Shown one piece after another: positions 1-5,420 of a stretch of 5,420 nucleotides of DNA. The DNA is from an uncultured Succinatimonas sp. Lineage in GTDB: Bacteria > Pseudomonadota > Gammaproteobacteria > Enterobacterales > Succinivibrionaceae. Each line of letters starts with the position of its first letter. Position 1 is the first letter of the stretch. The notes below the pieces were generated by a model that had not been told where the DNA came from, did not search any database, and saw only the letters and a program-made list of their open reading frames with translations. Location of the stretch: positions 1 to 5,420 of the forward strand of contig CALBLB010000130.1 in assembly GCA_937896115.1 (NCBI GenBank), in the 5' to 3' direction. A program made the position numbers and the translations under genes.

Positions 1-1226
1 AGTTCCTGGCCGTTACCCCGCGTCGTTTCTTAACTCCGACCGTGATCTTCGTATCCATAGTCTGCCATCTGGCTTCCGACAGTGCCTATACCATCTTGAT
101 GCCGGTTTCAGCCCTTATTTTCTACGTATGCGGCCGTCATCCCATGGCCGGGGTTGCCTGCTCCTTTGCAGGACTTGCAGGCGGATTTACGGCTTCTTTC
201 ACCCCTTCGATCATCGATCCGGTGATGCAGTCGTTTACCGAGAGCGCTTCGCATCTTATCGATCCTGATTACAGCGTGAACGTGCTGTGCAATTATTTTT
301 ATGCTTTGGGCGGAACTTTATTCGTCATCGCTTCGGTATGGTACGTAACCGACAAGATCATCGAGCCCAGACTCTGGGCCACCATGCCTATTGATCAGAA
401 GATCAATACTCATGACAGTGAATTTGATCTTAGCAAGACCACTCCAAGACAAAGCCGCTCTTTCCGTATTGCCGTCTTGGTATTGGCAGTAATGCTGGTT
501 ATTTTGGGAGCGCTTTGCTATCCTGAAAATTCCATGTTACGTGCTCCCGACGGCTCGCTTACCTCTCCTAAAGCTCCGGTGATGCAGGCTATTGTTCCGC
601 TGATCTTTATCTATTTCTCAGTTCCGGGACTGGTCTACGGTTTCCTTTCAGGAAGCTTTAAAAATTCCCGCGATGTGATCGCGTCCATGGAAGGGATCAT
701 GAAGATGCTGATCTCGTTCGTGGTATTCTGCTTCTTTGCAGGCCAATTCCTCTTTGTGTTCGGTCATTCCGGAGTAGGAACTTTGCTTGCCATCGCAGGT
801 GCCGAATTCTTAAAAGGTTTGGGCATGCCTTCTGGTGTTACGCTCTTTGGGATCATCATGCTTACGGCTTGCTTAAATCTGCTCATTACTTCGGCTACTT
901 CAAAATGGGCCATACTTTCCACTGTATTCGTGCCCATGCTCATGATGCTGGGGATCTCTCCTGAACTTACTCAGGCAGCCTTCCGCGTCTCCGACTCTGC
1001 CGTGAACGTATGTACTCCTTTGTTCCCTTTCTATCCTTTGCTCATATCTTATTGTCAGCGTTATTGCAGCAAAGCAGGCATAGGAACTTTGTCCTCGATG
1101 ATGCTGCCTTATACCTTTGCGTTGCTCATCGTCCTTACCGTGGTACTTTACGTATACTGGTTCGTCGGTATTCCTTTGGGATTCCACTCAGGCTTTGACT
1201 ATCCGTCAACCATGTTCCCGCAGTAA
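1..1226 (+). CDS. AbgT-family transporter, 3' part (5' end outside window)
   Basis: This is an integral inner-membrane transporter of the AbgT family, whose characterised members are E. coli AbgT (p-aminobenzoyl-glutamate uptake) and MtrF/YdaH (ion-coupled, linked to sulfonamide efflux). The reading frame is open from position 3 to the TAA at 1224-1226 (407 residues). The family is about 500 residues long, so roughly 100 are missing; the GTG at 42 lies inside conserved sequence and is not the real start. Family blocks, counting that GTG as residue 1: the ASD-AY segment (11-15), GGF followed by IIDP (47-60), a WYVTDKI-EPRL block (100-111), PGLVYG (195-200), FFAGQF (231-236), GAEFLK (253-258), SATSKW (284-289), and SPELTQAAFRVSD (306-318) followed by TP (325-326). 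D59, W289, P307, R315, D318 and P326 line up with residues I recall as functionally important in MtrF. Family call is firm; substrate and direction (import or export) are not determined. Downstream pepT hints at peptide-like substrates. Confidence 0.93.
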   Translation, partial: FLAVTPRRFLTPTVIFVSIVCHLASDSAYTILMPVSALIFYVCGRHPMAGVACSFAGLAGGFTASFTPSIIDPVMQSFTESASHLIDPDYSVNVLCNYFYALGGTLFVIASVWYVTDKIIEPRLWATMPIDQKINTHDSEFDLSKTTPRQSRSFRIAVLVLAVMLVILGALCYPENSMLRAPDGSLTSPKAPVMQAIVPLIFIYFSVPGLVYGFLSGSFKNSRDVIASMEGIMKMLISFVVFCFFAGQFLFVFGHSGVGTLLAIAGAEFLKGLGMPSGVTLFGIIMLTACLNLLITSATSKWAILSTVFVPMLMMLGISPELTQAAFRVSDSAVNVCTPLFPFYPLLISYCQRYCSKAGIGTLSSMMLPYTFALLIVLTVVLYVYWFVGIPLGFHSGFDYPSTMFPQ

Positions 1227-1232
1227 TTTTAT

Positions 1233-1254
1233 AGGCCGGTTATCCGGCCTTTTT
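1233..1254 (+). terminator. Rho-independent terminator after the AbgT gene
   Basis: A perfect 7-bp stem (1233-1239 AGGCCGG pairing with 1244-1250 CCGGCCT) has a 4-nt loop TTAT and runs straight into a T run (1250-1254). It begins 6 nt after the transporter stop codon. The reverse strand has no comparable T run, so it works in the plus direction only. It separates the transporter from pepT, although the short T run may allow some read-through. Confidence 0.85.
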
Positions 1255-1274
1255 AATCATTAAAAACAAGACAT

Positions 1275-1298
1275 CCCGACAACCGTCCGGGTACGGAG
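1275..1298 (+). promoter_or_regulatory. pepT leader: short hairpin and Shine-Dalgarno
   Basis: The Shine-Dalgarno GGAG (1295-1298) lies 6 nt before the ATG at 1305 and decides the pepT start. An ATG at 1301 opens only a three-codon frame (ATG AAT GAA TAA) overlapping the real start, and is too close to the Shine-Dalgarno to be used well. Just upstream, 1275-1280 CCCGAC can pair with 1285-1291 (6 bp, one bulged C, loop AACC). An alternative stem pairs 1283-1286 CCGT with 1293-1296 ACGG and would cover two Shine-Dalgarno G's. The two stems exclude each other. Ribosome site is firm; any regulatory role of the stems is inference. I see no convincing sigma-70 promoter in the 50-nt gap. Confidence 0.55.
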
Positions 1299-1304
1299 AA
1301 ATGA

Positions 1305-2537
1305 ATGAATAAGCGTGATGAATTGGTAAAACGTTTTTTACGTTATGTGGCTATTCCCTCACAATCTGATGCCTCGATAGCGCAGGTTCCCTCAAGTGCA
1401 GGGCAGCGCCGTTATGCCGAGCTTTTGGCCTCGGAGTTAAAAGAGCTGGGGCTTTGTGAGATCAGCATCGACGAGCATGCGGCAGTATACGCAACTTTAA
1501 AAGGCAACGTGGCAGGAGCTCCATGCGTAGGCTTCGTATCTCACCTTGATACCGTAGATGTATCGCTGTCGCCTGAGGTTCACCCGCAAATCATCAAATA
1601 TACGGGCGGCGACGTGATGCTTAATAAAGAGCGCAATATAGTTTTAAAGCAGGCAGAGCATCCTGAGCTTAATGCTTATGTTGGCGATGAGATCATCTTT
1701 ACCGACGGAACTTCGGTTTTAGGTGCGGACAATAAAGCCGCAGGTGCCAATATCATGACTATGCTCGCGGTGCTTCACGATGATCCTTCGATAAAACACG
1801 GTGATCTAAAGATAGCTTTCGTAGCAGATGAGGAGATCGGATTGCGTGGATCTAAATTATTGGATCTTAAAAAATTCAATCCTGACTTTGCCTATACCAT
1901 AGACTGCTGTCAATTAGGCGACGTCGTTTATGAGACTTTCAATGCAGGATCGGCTACGGTAAAGATAGAGGGAGTAAGTGCTCATCCCATGTCTTCAAAA
2001 GGGGTATTGGTAAATCCTCTGCTGGTGGCACACGATCTCATCTCCATGTTCGATCGTAACGAGACCCCCGAATGCACCGAAGGTAAAGAAGGTTATTGGT
2101 GGTTTAACGGGATCAAGGCTGATGCCACTTTCTGCACTTTAAACGTCAACATCCGCGATCATGACAAACAACGCTATGAGATGCGCAAAAATGTTTTGCA
2201 GGAGAATGTTGAGAAGTTAAAACATATGTATCCAAGGGCCAAGATAGAGCTTGAAATAAGCGATACCTATGAGAACATCGCCAATAACGTTACGCGTGAG
2301 GATAAACCGGTTGCCTTGATCTATGAGGCATTTGAGGCCTTGGGGATCAAGGCTCATACTTATGCCATGCGCGGCGGTACCGACGGCTCTGCCTTGTCAC
2401 CCCGCGGCATCGTTACACCGAATTATTTTACCGGAGCTCATAATTTCCACTCCAATGCCGAATTTTTGCCTTTAAGCGCTTTTGAAAAATCGCTTGAAGT
2501 TACATTGAAGCTGGTGGAACTCTCTGCAAGAGGCTGA
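1305..2537 (+). CDS. pepT: Peptidase T (tripeptide aminopeptidase, M20B family)
   Basis: Peptidase T is a cytoplasmic di-zinc aminopeptidase that removes the N-terminal residue from tripeptides. The protein is 410 residues, close to the roughly 408 of E. coli PepT, and aligns by eye along its whole length. Catalytic features in order: SHLDT with metal ligand H80 and catalytic D82; LGADNKA with bridging D142; ADEEIG with general base E176 and metal ligand E177; TID with D200; SAHP with H227 in the lid/dimerisation domain; MRGGTDGS (355-362); and H382 in the final NFH block, the last metal ligand. VPSSAGQ (28-34) and NPLL (237-240) are further PepT-like blocks. Start chosen by spacing from GGAG. 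The gene ends in TGA and is followed by a strong terminator. It lies downstream of and in the same direction as an AbgT-family transporter, which suggests but does not prove a shared role in peptide use. The enzyme looks intact. Confidence 0.96.
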   Translation: MNKRDELVKRFLRYVAIPSQSDASIAQVPSSAGQRRYAELLASELKELGLCEISIDEHAAVYATLKGNVAGAPCVGFVSHLDTVDVSLSPEVHPQIIKYTGGDVMLNKERNIVLKQAEHPELNAYVGDEIIFTDGTSVLGADNKAAGANIMTMLAVLHDDPSIKHGDLKIAFVADEEIGLRGSKLLDLKKFNPDFAYTIDCCQLGDVVYETFNAGSATVKIEGVSAHPMSSKGVLVNPLLVAHDLISMFDRNETPECTEGKEGYWWFNGIKADATFCTLNVNIRDHDKQRYEMRKNVLQENVEKLKHMYPRAKIELEISDTYENIANNVTREDKPVALIYEAFEALGIKAHTYAMRGGTDGSALSPRGIVTPNYFTGAHNFHSNAEFLPLSAFEKSLEVTLKLVELSARG

Positions 2538-2551
2538 TCCCTTCATCTAAT

Positions 2552-2581
2552 AAAAAGGTTCGCAAAAGCGAACCTTTTTTT
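2552..2581. terminator. Bidirectional Rho-independent terminator between convergent genes
   Basis: A perfect 12-bp inverted repeat (2552-2563 AAAAAGGTTCGC with 2568-2579) has an AAAA loop. The plus strand ends in seven T's (2575-2581). On the minus strand the stem ends in five T's (complement of 2552-2556), followed by A/T-rich sequence. It lies 14 nt after the pepT stop and 11 nt beyond the stop of the convergent minus-strand gene, so it can serve both. Confidence 0.93.
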
Positions 2582-2592
2582 CGGATCTTTGC

Positions 2593-4659
2593 TTATGGAA
2601 GTTTAGGACCGTGTTTTGCCTGATAGTAGTAAAGATCGCGTTCAAGCTTTGAAAATGCCTGGGCCTTCTTACAAAGGGGCGCGTCTTTTAGCGCCGGGCT
2701 GGCAATAGCCCGCAGATCGTCGGTATCATCCTTTAATTTCAAAGCATTAAATTGGAAGATCCCGGATAAATCACAGACATAACCTGAATTCCAAGGAACT
2801 GCCGCCTCTGAATTGAAGGCAAACTGATAACGGCAGGAGTCTTTGTCACCCAAAAGATCGCAACCTAAGGTATGCATTTTTGCATGGCTTAAGCTGTGAG
2901 ATGCTACGGTTGCAAAGAGATCTTTTTGCGATCCCCACTGTTTGGGATCGTAGATTACGGTGTCATGCTCTTGGTAAATACGCGGTATATACATATAAAA
3001 CGGCACGGCATGTCCTAATGCCAGCTCGTCAGGGTAGGCGTCGTAGCCTATACCGCGCATATTGTGATCGCCGGTTGCCGCAAGGATGGTGTGATCGGCT
3101 AACTTCGGATCTTTTTTAATCTCATCGATAAAGCGACCGTACTGATCGTTGGCATAGCGATAAGTGGCAAAAAGAGTGGTGGTATTAGGGTAAGGGAAGC
3201 GTTTTAATTCTTCGGTACTAAGCTCTATGGTTTTGGGCTCTACATTCTCGGCCACGCGAAAAGGAGGGTGGTTGGAGATGGAGAGGGTAAACACCAATAA
3301 AGGCTGATCGTGTTTTTCGCGTAATACCTTAAGTACTCCGCGCCACATATACTCGTCATCAACCCCCCAGGCAAATGAGGTTGCATCAGGGTACCATTGC
3401 AGCAGCGTACTCATCTCGTAGACTTCGTCCATACCGATGCGACGGAAATAATTATTCATATCACGCCAGGAACCCTGACAGCCGGTGACGAAAACGATGC
3501 GGTAACCTTTTTCTTTGAAAGCTCTTAAAGCATTGGTGATGTAATCGCGTTCTCCCTGAGTTGAAGTAGAAAGATTCAGATCCGGTACTTCAAGCAAAAT
3601 ACGGGTAAGGCTGTCCATGGTACCGTTGCCTTCTGAGAGAAAATTGCGGAACCAAAAATCCTCTTTGATGTGATGCCTCAGCTGCCCGAAGAGATCTCTG
3701 GTCTGAGCATCGTCATAAAGCGACATATGCGTGCTCATGCTTTCTTGAACGGAGATCACGAGATCGGGCGGGTTTTTCTCAAGAAACTCATTTTTAGGGG
3801 TGGTAAATTCAAGCGGTGCATACAAATCGTCAGCAGAGGGAGCTTTGATCCCCAATGCCTCATAGTCTTTTTGCAGTTGGGAAATTTCAACTTCAGGGAT
3901 CACCGCTTGCTGTCTGGCCCATTTACGCGCCCAGTGTAAAGCTGCAGGACCGTTGGGAACTGAAAGATTGACCAAAGGATCTGATGAAACCTGAGCACTG
4001 TTTTGTCTTAAAGGGAAGGTGCCGAAAGAGCCGCGCAAGGCCGCTGCATCCAAAATGATGACAAGCACGATCAGGGCAAAGGTTGAAAGCTTATTTTTAG
4101 GCAGTTTTATCCAGGAAGATACGCGGGTGCTTATTTTAGAGAAGATCCATAAATAAAGAGCAGAGCCTGCGATACAGGCTAAGACTCCTGAGATCAAGGG
4201 GTAGTCCTCGTAAAGAGTCTTTAAGGTGGCAATAGGATCTTCTTGCAAAAAGGCAAAGAAGAAAACGTCGATAATACGGCTGTAGGTAAGATAGTAGTAA
4301 TAGTTTATGACTGTAAGCAGCAGTACATAAAGAAAACCCGTGAGGTTAAAGATCCAAAAGATCTTTTGGTAGAGTCGGCAGAGATTTTGGCGCCAGCCCA
4401 AAAGAAAAGCCGCGAGCAATGCCGGTAAAAAAGCCTGAGCGGCGTACTTTAGGTCAAACAGCACGCATTTTTCTAAAAATACGGAAAACACCGGAGTGCC
4501 CCAGGTTTTAAGTACGGCTTCTTCGGTAAAACTGTGGATGAAGATAATTCTGCCTGCGGTCATTACCAAAAAAGCAATGATGAAGGCAGGTAACAGTGCA
4601 GACAGGGTAAATCTTAAGTGTTTTTTTAAGCTTGTGAAATTGTGATCGGTAATGTTCAT
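2593..4659 (-). CDS. LTA synthase-like sulfatase-fold membrane protein (phosphoglycerol/phosphoethanolamine transferase-like)
   Basis: This 688-residue protein is built like LtaS: about five N-terminal membrane helices (near residues 17-41, 72-89, 100-122, 154-174, 192-208), a linker, then an extracytoplasmic sulfatase-fold domain (about 298-605). Enzymes of this fold transfer phosphoglycerol or phosphoethanolamine from a phospholipid to a glycan or lipid. Active-site residues are all present: E306 in the QESMS block (metal), T347 in GNGT (nucleophile), W398-R399 (substrate headgroup), H464 in SNHPPF, D531-H532 in TGDHN (metal), and H550 in GHAVPFYMYIP. RGSFGTFPLR after the last helix is typical of Gram-negative LTA-synthase-like proteins. 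Four periplasmic cysteines (394, 600, 609, 629) and one near the end (663) could form disulfides. The ATG at 4659 is preferred because the promoter at 4694-4702 puts the transcript start close behind it; a TTG at 4677 would add six residues. Neither has a good Shine-Dalgarno. Substrate is unknown; OpgB-like glucan modification or lipid/LPS decoration are possible. The gene converges with pepT. Confidence 0.88.
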   Translation of the reverse strand: MNITDHNFTSLKKHLRFTLSALLPAFIIAFLVMTAGRIIFIHSFTEEAVLKTWGTPVFSVFLEKCVLFDLKYAAQAFLPALLAAFLLGWRQNLCRLYQKIFWIFNLTGFLYVLLLTVINYYYYLTYSRIIDVFFFAFLQEDPIATLKTLYEDYPLISGVLACIAGSALYLWIFSKISTRVSSWIKLPKNKLSTFALIVLVIILDAAALRGSFGTFPLRQNSAQVSSDPLVNLSVPNGPAALHWARKWARQQAVIPEVEISQLQKDYEALGIKAPSADDLYAPLEFTTPKNEFLEKNPPDLVISVQESMSTHMSLYDDAQTRDLFGQLRHHIKEDFWFRNFLSEGNGTMDSLTRILLEVPDLNLSTSTQGERDYITNALRAFKEKGYRIVFVTGCQGSWRDMNNYFRRIGMDEVYEMSTLLQWYPDATSFAWGVDDEYMWRGVLKVLREKHDQPLLVFTLSISNHPPFRVAENVEPKTIELSTEELKRFPYPNTTTLFATYRYANDQYGRFIDEIKKDPKLADHTILAATGDHNMRGIGYDAYPDELALGHAVPFYMYIPRIYQEHDTVIYDPKQWGSQKDLFATVASHSLSHAKMHTLGCDLLGDKDSCRYQFAFNSEAAVPWNSGYVCDLSGIFQFNALKLKDDTDDLRAIASPALKDAPLCKKAQAFSKLERDLYYYQAKHGPKLP

Positions 4660-4693
4660 GAGAAAAAAGCATAACAATCAGTGACAACCTGCT

Positions 4694-4702
4694 ATTTTAT
4701 CA
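4694..4702 (-). promoter_or_regulatory. Extended -10 promoter for the LTA synthase-like gene
   Basis: Read on the minus strand, this is TGA followed by TAAAAT: an extended -10 (TGn) with a hexamer matching TATAAT at five of six positions. No good -35 box lies at 16-18 nt; TTGCTT occurs upstream but only 12 nt away, which fits an extended -10 promoter that does not need one. Transcription would start near 4687, giving a leader of about 28 nt to the ATG at 4659. Confidence 0.45.
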
Positions 4703-4979
4703 AAGAAAAGCAAGCAAAGGCTTAGCCGTGTTTGAAAGAGCTTTTTACAGGAAGTAATAGCATTACCAGAGCCATCCCGTTCACGGCAGTGCATGAAAGC
4801 AGGATCTGGTCTTACTTTATTCTTACCAAAATATCCCATGCTTTAAGAAGATGCTCCTTCCCTGTCCATGTGGCTTTTTTTGAGAGCTTATGACTCCGTA
4901 AAAAAATTATGGCGGGTGCAATTGCTGTACAACAGCATGATGACGTCTACCTATTTGTTGATTATTGACGATCTCAAAT
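4703..4979. other. Intergenic stretch with no supportable gene
   Basis: I see no intact gene here. Plus frame 1 is open from 4723 to a TGA at 4891-4893, then again to a TGA at 4966-4968, but the translation matches no family I recognise and has no start with a ribosome site. A minus-strand frame of about 53 codons ending at 4681 is equally unrecognised. Small structures: a 5-bp hairpin GTAAT-AGC-ATTAC (4754-4766), an 8-bp palindrome GCAATTGC (4918-4925), and a 6-bp hairpin TGCTGT-ACA-ACAGCA (4923-4937). A TTGACG at 4965-4970 resembles a -35 box but has no good -10 at the right distance. The left boundary of the IS110 element probably falls in the later part of this stretch, but cannot be placed without the right end or an empty site. 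Confidence 0.4.
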
Positions 4980-4981
4980 AA

Positions 4982-5098
4982 AAACAGAATACAGCTTTAG
5001 CTTGTTCTGAGTTAAAGATGCAATTCAAGTTTCTCTATTTGCACCTCTGTAGGAAAGAGCATCGATATTATTAGGCTACAACCGCATAGGAGGTTGTA
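4982..5098 (+). ncRNA. Candidate IS110 bridge RNA (structured leader)
   Basis: Three hairpins follow one another in the leader. Hairpin 1 (4985-5009): 10 pairs with one bulged C (4992) and loop TTTA; CAGAATA pairs with TGTTCTG including one G-T pair, then AGC pairs with GCT. Hairpin 2 (5016-5048): AGA and TGCAA (5016-5023) pair with TTGCA (5039-5043) and TCT (5046-5048) around a 2-nt bulge, leaving a 15-nt open loop (5024-5038). Hairpin 3 (5077-5098): a perfect 7-bp stem that includes part of the transposase ribosome site. Known IS110-group elements such as IS621 encode, at this position, a bridge RNA of a stem-loop followed by loops that pair with target and donor DNA. Position and architecture fit; the loop assignments are inference, and the transcript could instead be a plain regulatory leader. 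Confidence 0.35.
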
Positions 5099-5100
5099 CT
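5077..5100 (+). promoter_or_regulatory. Transposase ribosome site inside a hairpin
   Basis: A full-consensus Shine-Dalgarno AGGAGG (5088-5093) lies 7 nt before the ATG at 5101. Its last two G's belong to the 3' arm of a perfect 7-bp stem (TACAACC 5077-5083 with GGTTGTA 5092-5098), and the rest lies in the 8-nt loop. The stem should reduce ribosome access, a common way for insertion sequences to keep transposase levels low. The site fixes the start codon; sequestration is inferred from base pairing. Confidence 0.6.
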
Positions 5101-5420
5101 ATGAGTATAGCGCATAAGAAAAAAGATGCATTGGCTACTTTTCATGCTCTTCATCAAAGTGCGATCGGCATCGACGTTCACTCTAATTTGACAGTTGCAA
5201 CCTACCAAAACGGAGACATAGAAAATGCCTCGTTGAAGATCTTGCAATGATCATCAGGAGCTACAAAAGAAGAATTAGCGAACTTTGCCAAGTGGTGCAG
5301 AAAACTTAAACTTGAGATCCTGATCATGGAGTCAACAGGAGTTTACTGGCAATCTCTTTATAAAACTCTCGAAAATTATAGCTTTTATAAAATCTCAAAA
5401 AGCGAAGATTTTGTTGTGAA
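5101..5420 (+). pseudogene. IS110-family transposase/recombinase, 5' part, in-frame TGA at codon 50
   Basis: IS110-family transposases are DEDD recombinases with a RuvC-like N-terminal domain and a C-terminal domain carrying a catalytic serine. The frame starts at an ATG 7 nt after AGGAGG and runs 106 codons to the window edge. AIGIDVHSN (21-29) gives the first catalytic aspartate, D25; MESTGVYW (76-83) gives the catalytic glutamate, E77. Between them the frame is broken by a TGA (5248-5250, codon 50), with clear family sequence on both sides in the same frame and no indel needed. A TGG to TGA change is a simple explanation. Because pepT uses TGA as a real stop, this copy probably yields only a 49-residue fragment, unless there is read-through or a sequencing error. 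The second half of RuvC and the serine domain lie outside the window. Typical full length is about 320-400 residues. Confidence 0.85.

Larger units (their letters stand above)
4980..5420 (+). mobile_element. IS110-family insertion sequence, left part (left boundary approximate, right end outside window)
   Basis: The element is identified by its transposase start at 5101, which shows the IS110-family DEDD RuvC-like N-terminal domain. IS110 elements usually lack clear terminal inverted repeats, so the left boundary cannot be read from sequence alone; 4980 is where structured leader sequence begins and the true end may be tens of bases earlier. The order of a long non-coding leader followed by the transposase fits the IS110 group rather than IS1111, whose guide RNA lies on the other side. 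The element points away from the LTA synthase-like gene, whose promoter and coding region look undisturbed. Confidence 0.7.

Noticed and set aside
42..44. GTG as the true start of the AbgT-family gene
   Set aside because: The frame stays open upstream to the window edge, and the upstream residues continue the conserved family block, so the gene begins outside the window.
900..1187. Minus-strand open frame inside the AbgT-family gene
   Set aside because: It lies wholly within a strongly supported gene on the other strand, and its translation is rich in charged and polar residues without any recognisable motif.
2880..4428. Plus-strand open frames at 2880-3119, 3670-3939 and 4243-4428
   Set aside because: All are antisense shadows of the LTA synthase-like gene, with no ribosome sites or family resemblance.
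4955..4993. Sigma-70 promoter for the IS110 transcript using TTGACG or TTGTTG
   Set aside because: No -10 hexamer of reasonable quality lies 16-18 nt downstream of either box; IS110 promoters often form only when the element ends join in a circle.
4684..5097. ACAACCT at 4684-4690 and its inverse AGGTTGT at 5091-5097 as terminal inverted repeats
   Set aside because: Only 7 bp, the outer copy lies in the leader of the LTA synthase-like gene and the inner one in the transposase ribosome site; this is more likely chance.
5248..5290. Selenocysteine or reassigned reading of the transposase TGA
   Set aside because: I see no convincing hairpin of the bacterial selenocysteine type just after the TGA, IS110 enzymes are not known selenoproteins, and TGA acts as a normal stop in pepT.
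1..5420. CRISPR array, tRNA or rRNA genes
   Set aside because: No regularly spaced repeats and no tRNA- or rRNA-like sequence were seen on reading through the window.

Overview
The window looks like a piece of a moderate-GC bacterial chromosome, most likely a gammaproteobacterium or a relative of the host-associated anaerobic kind. That placement rests on the proteobacterial flavour of the AbgT and PepT sequences and on terminator style, and it is soft. TGA is a normal stop codon here: pepT ends in TGA just before its terminator.

Layout from left to right. (1) Positions 1-1226, plus strand: the 3' three quarters of an AbgT-family inner-membrane transporter, cut by the window edge and followed by an intrinsic terminator (1233-1254). 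(2) Positions 1305-2537, plus strand: complete pepT, the cytoplasmic tripeptidase, with a good Shine-Dalgarno site and a small structured leader. (3) Positions 2552-2581: a strong hairpin with T runs on both strands, shared by pepT and the gene converging on it. (4) Positions 2593-4659, minus strand: a five-helix membrane protein with a periplasmic sulfatase-fold domain of the lipoteichoic-acid-synthase / phosphoglycerol-transferase type, all key catalytic residues present. It has its own extended -10 promoter at 4694-4702. (5) Positions 4703-4979: no gene I can support. (6) From roughly 4980 to the window edge: the left part of an IS110-family insertion sequence. It has a leader with three consecutive hairpins, a perfect Shine-Dalgarno partly held in a hairpin, and the first 106 codons of a DEDD transposase/recombinase interrupted by an in-frame TGA at codon 50.

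How it fits together: the AbgT-type transporter and PepT lie in the same direction and could form an uptake-and-hydrolysis pair for peptides or aminoacyl-glutamate compounds, although a terminator separates them. The LtaS-like enzyme is an independent envelope gene. The most interesting item is the IS110 leader. IS110-group elements encode their target-choosing bridge RNA in this upstream position, and the hairpins seen here make 4980-5100 a candidate bridge RNA. The transposase copy next to it appears to carry a nonsense mutation.
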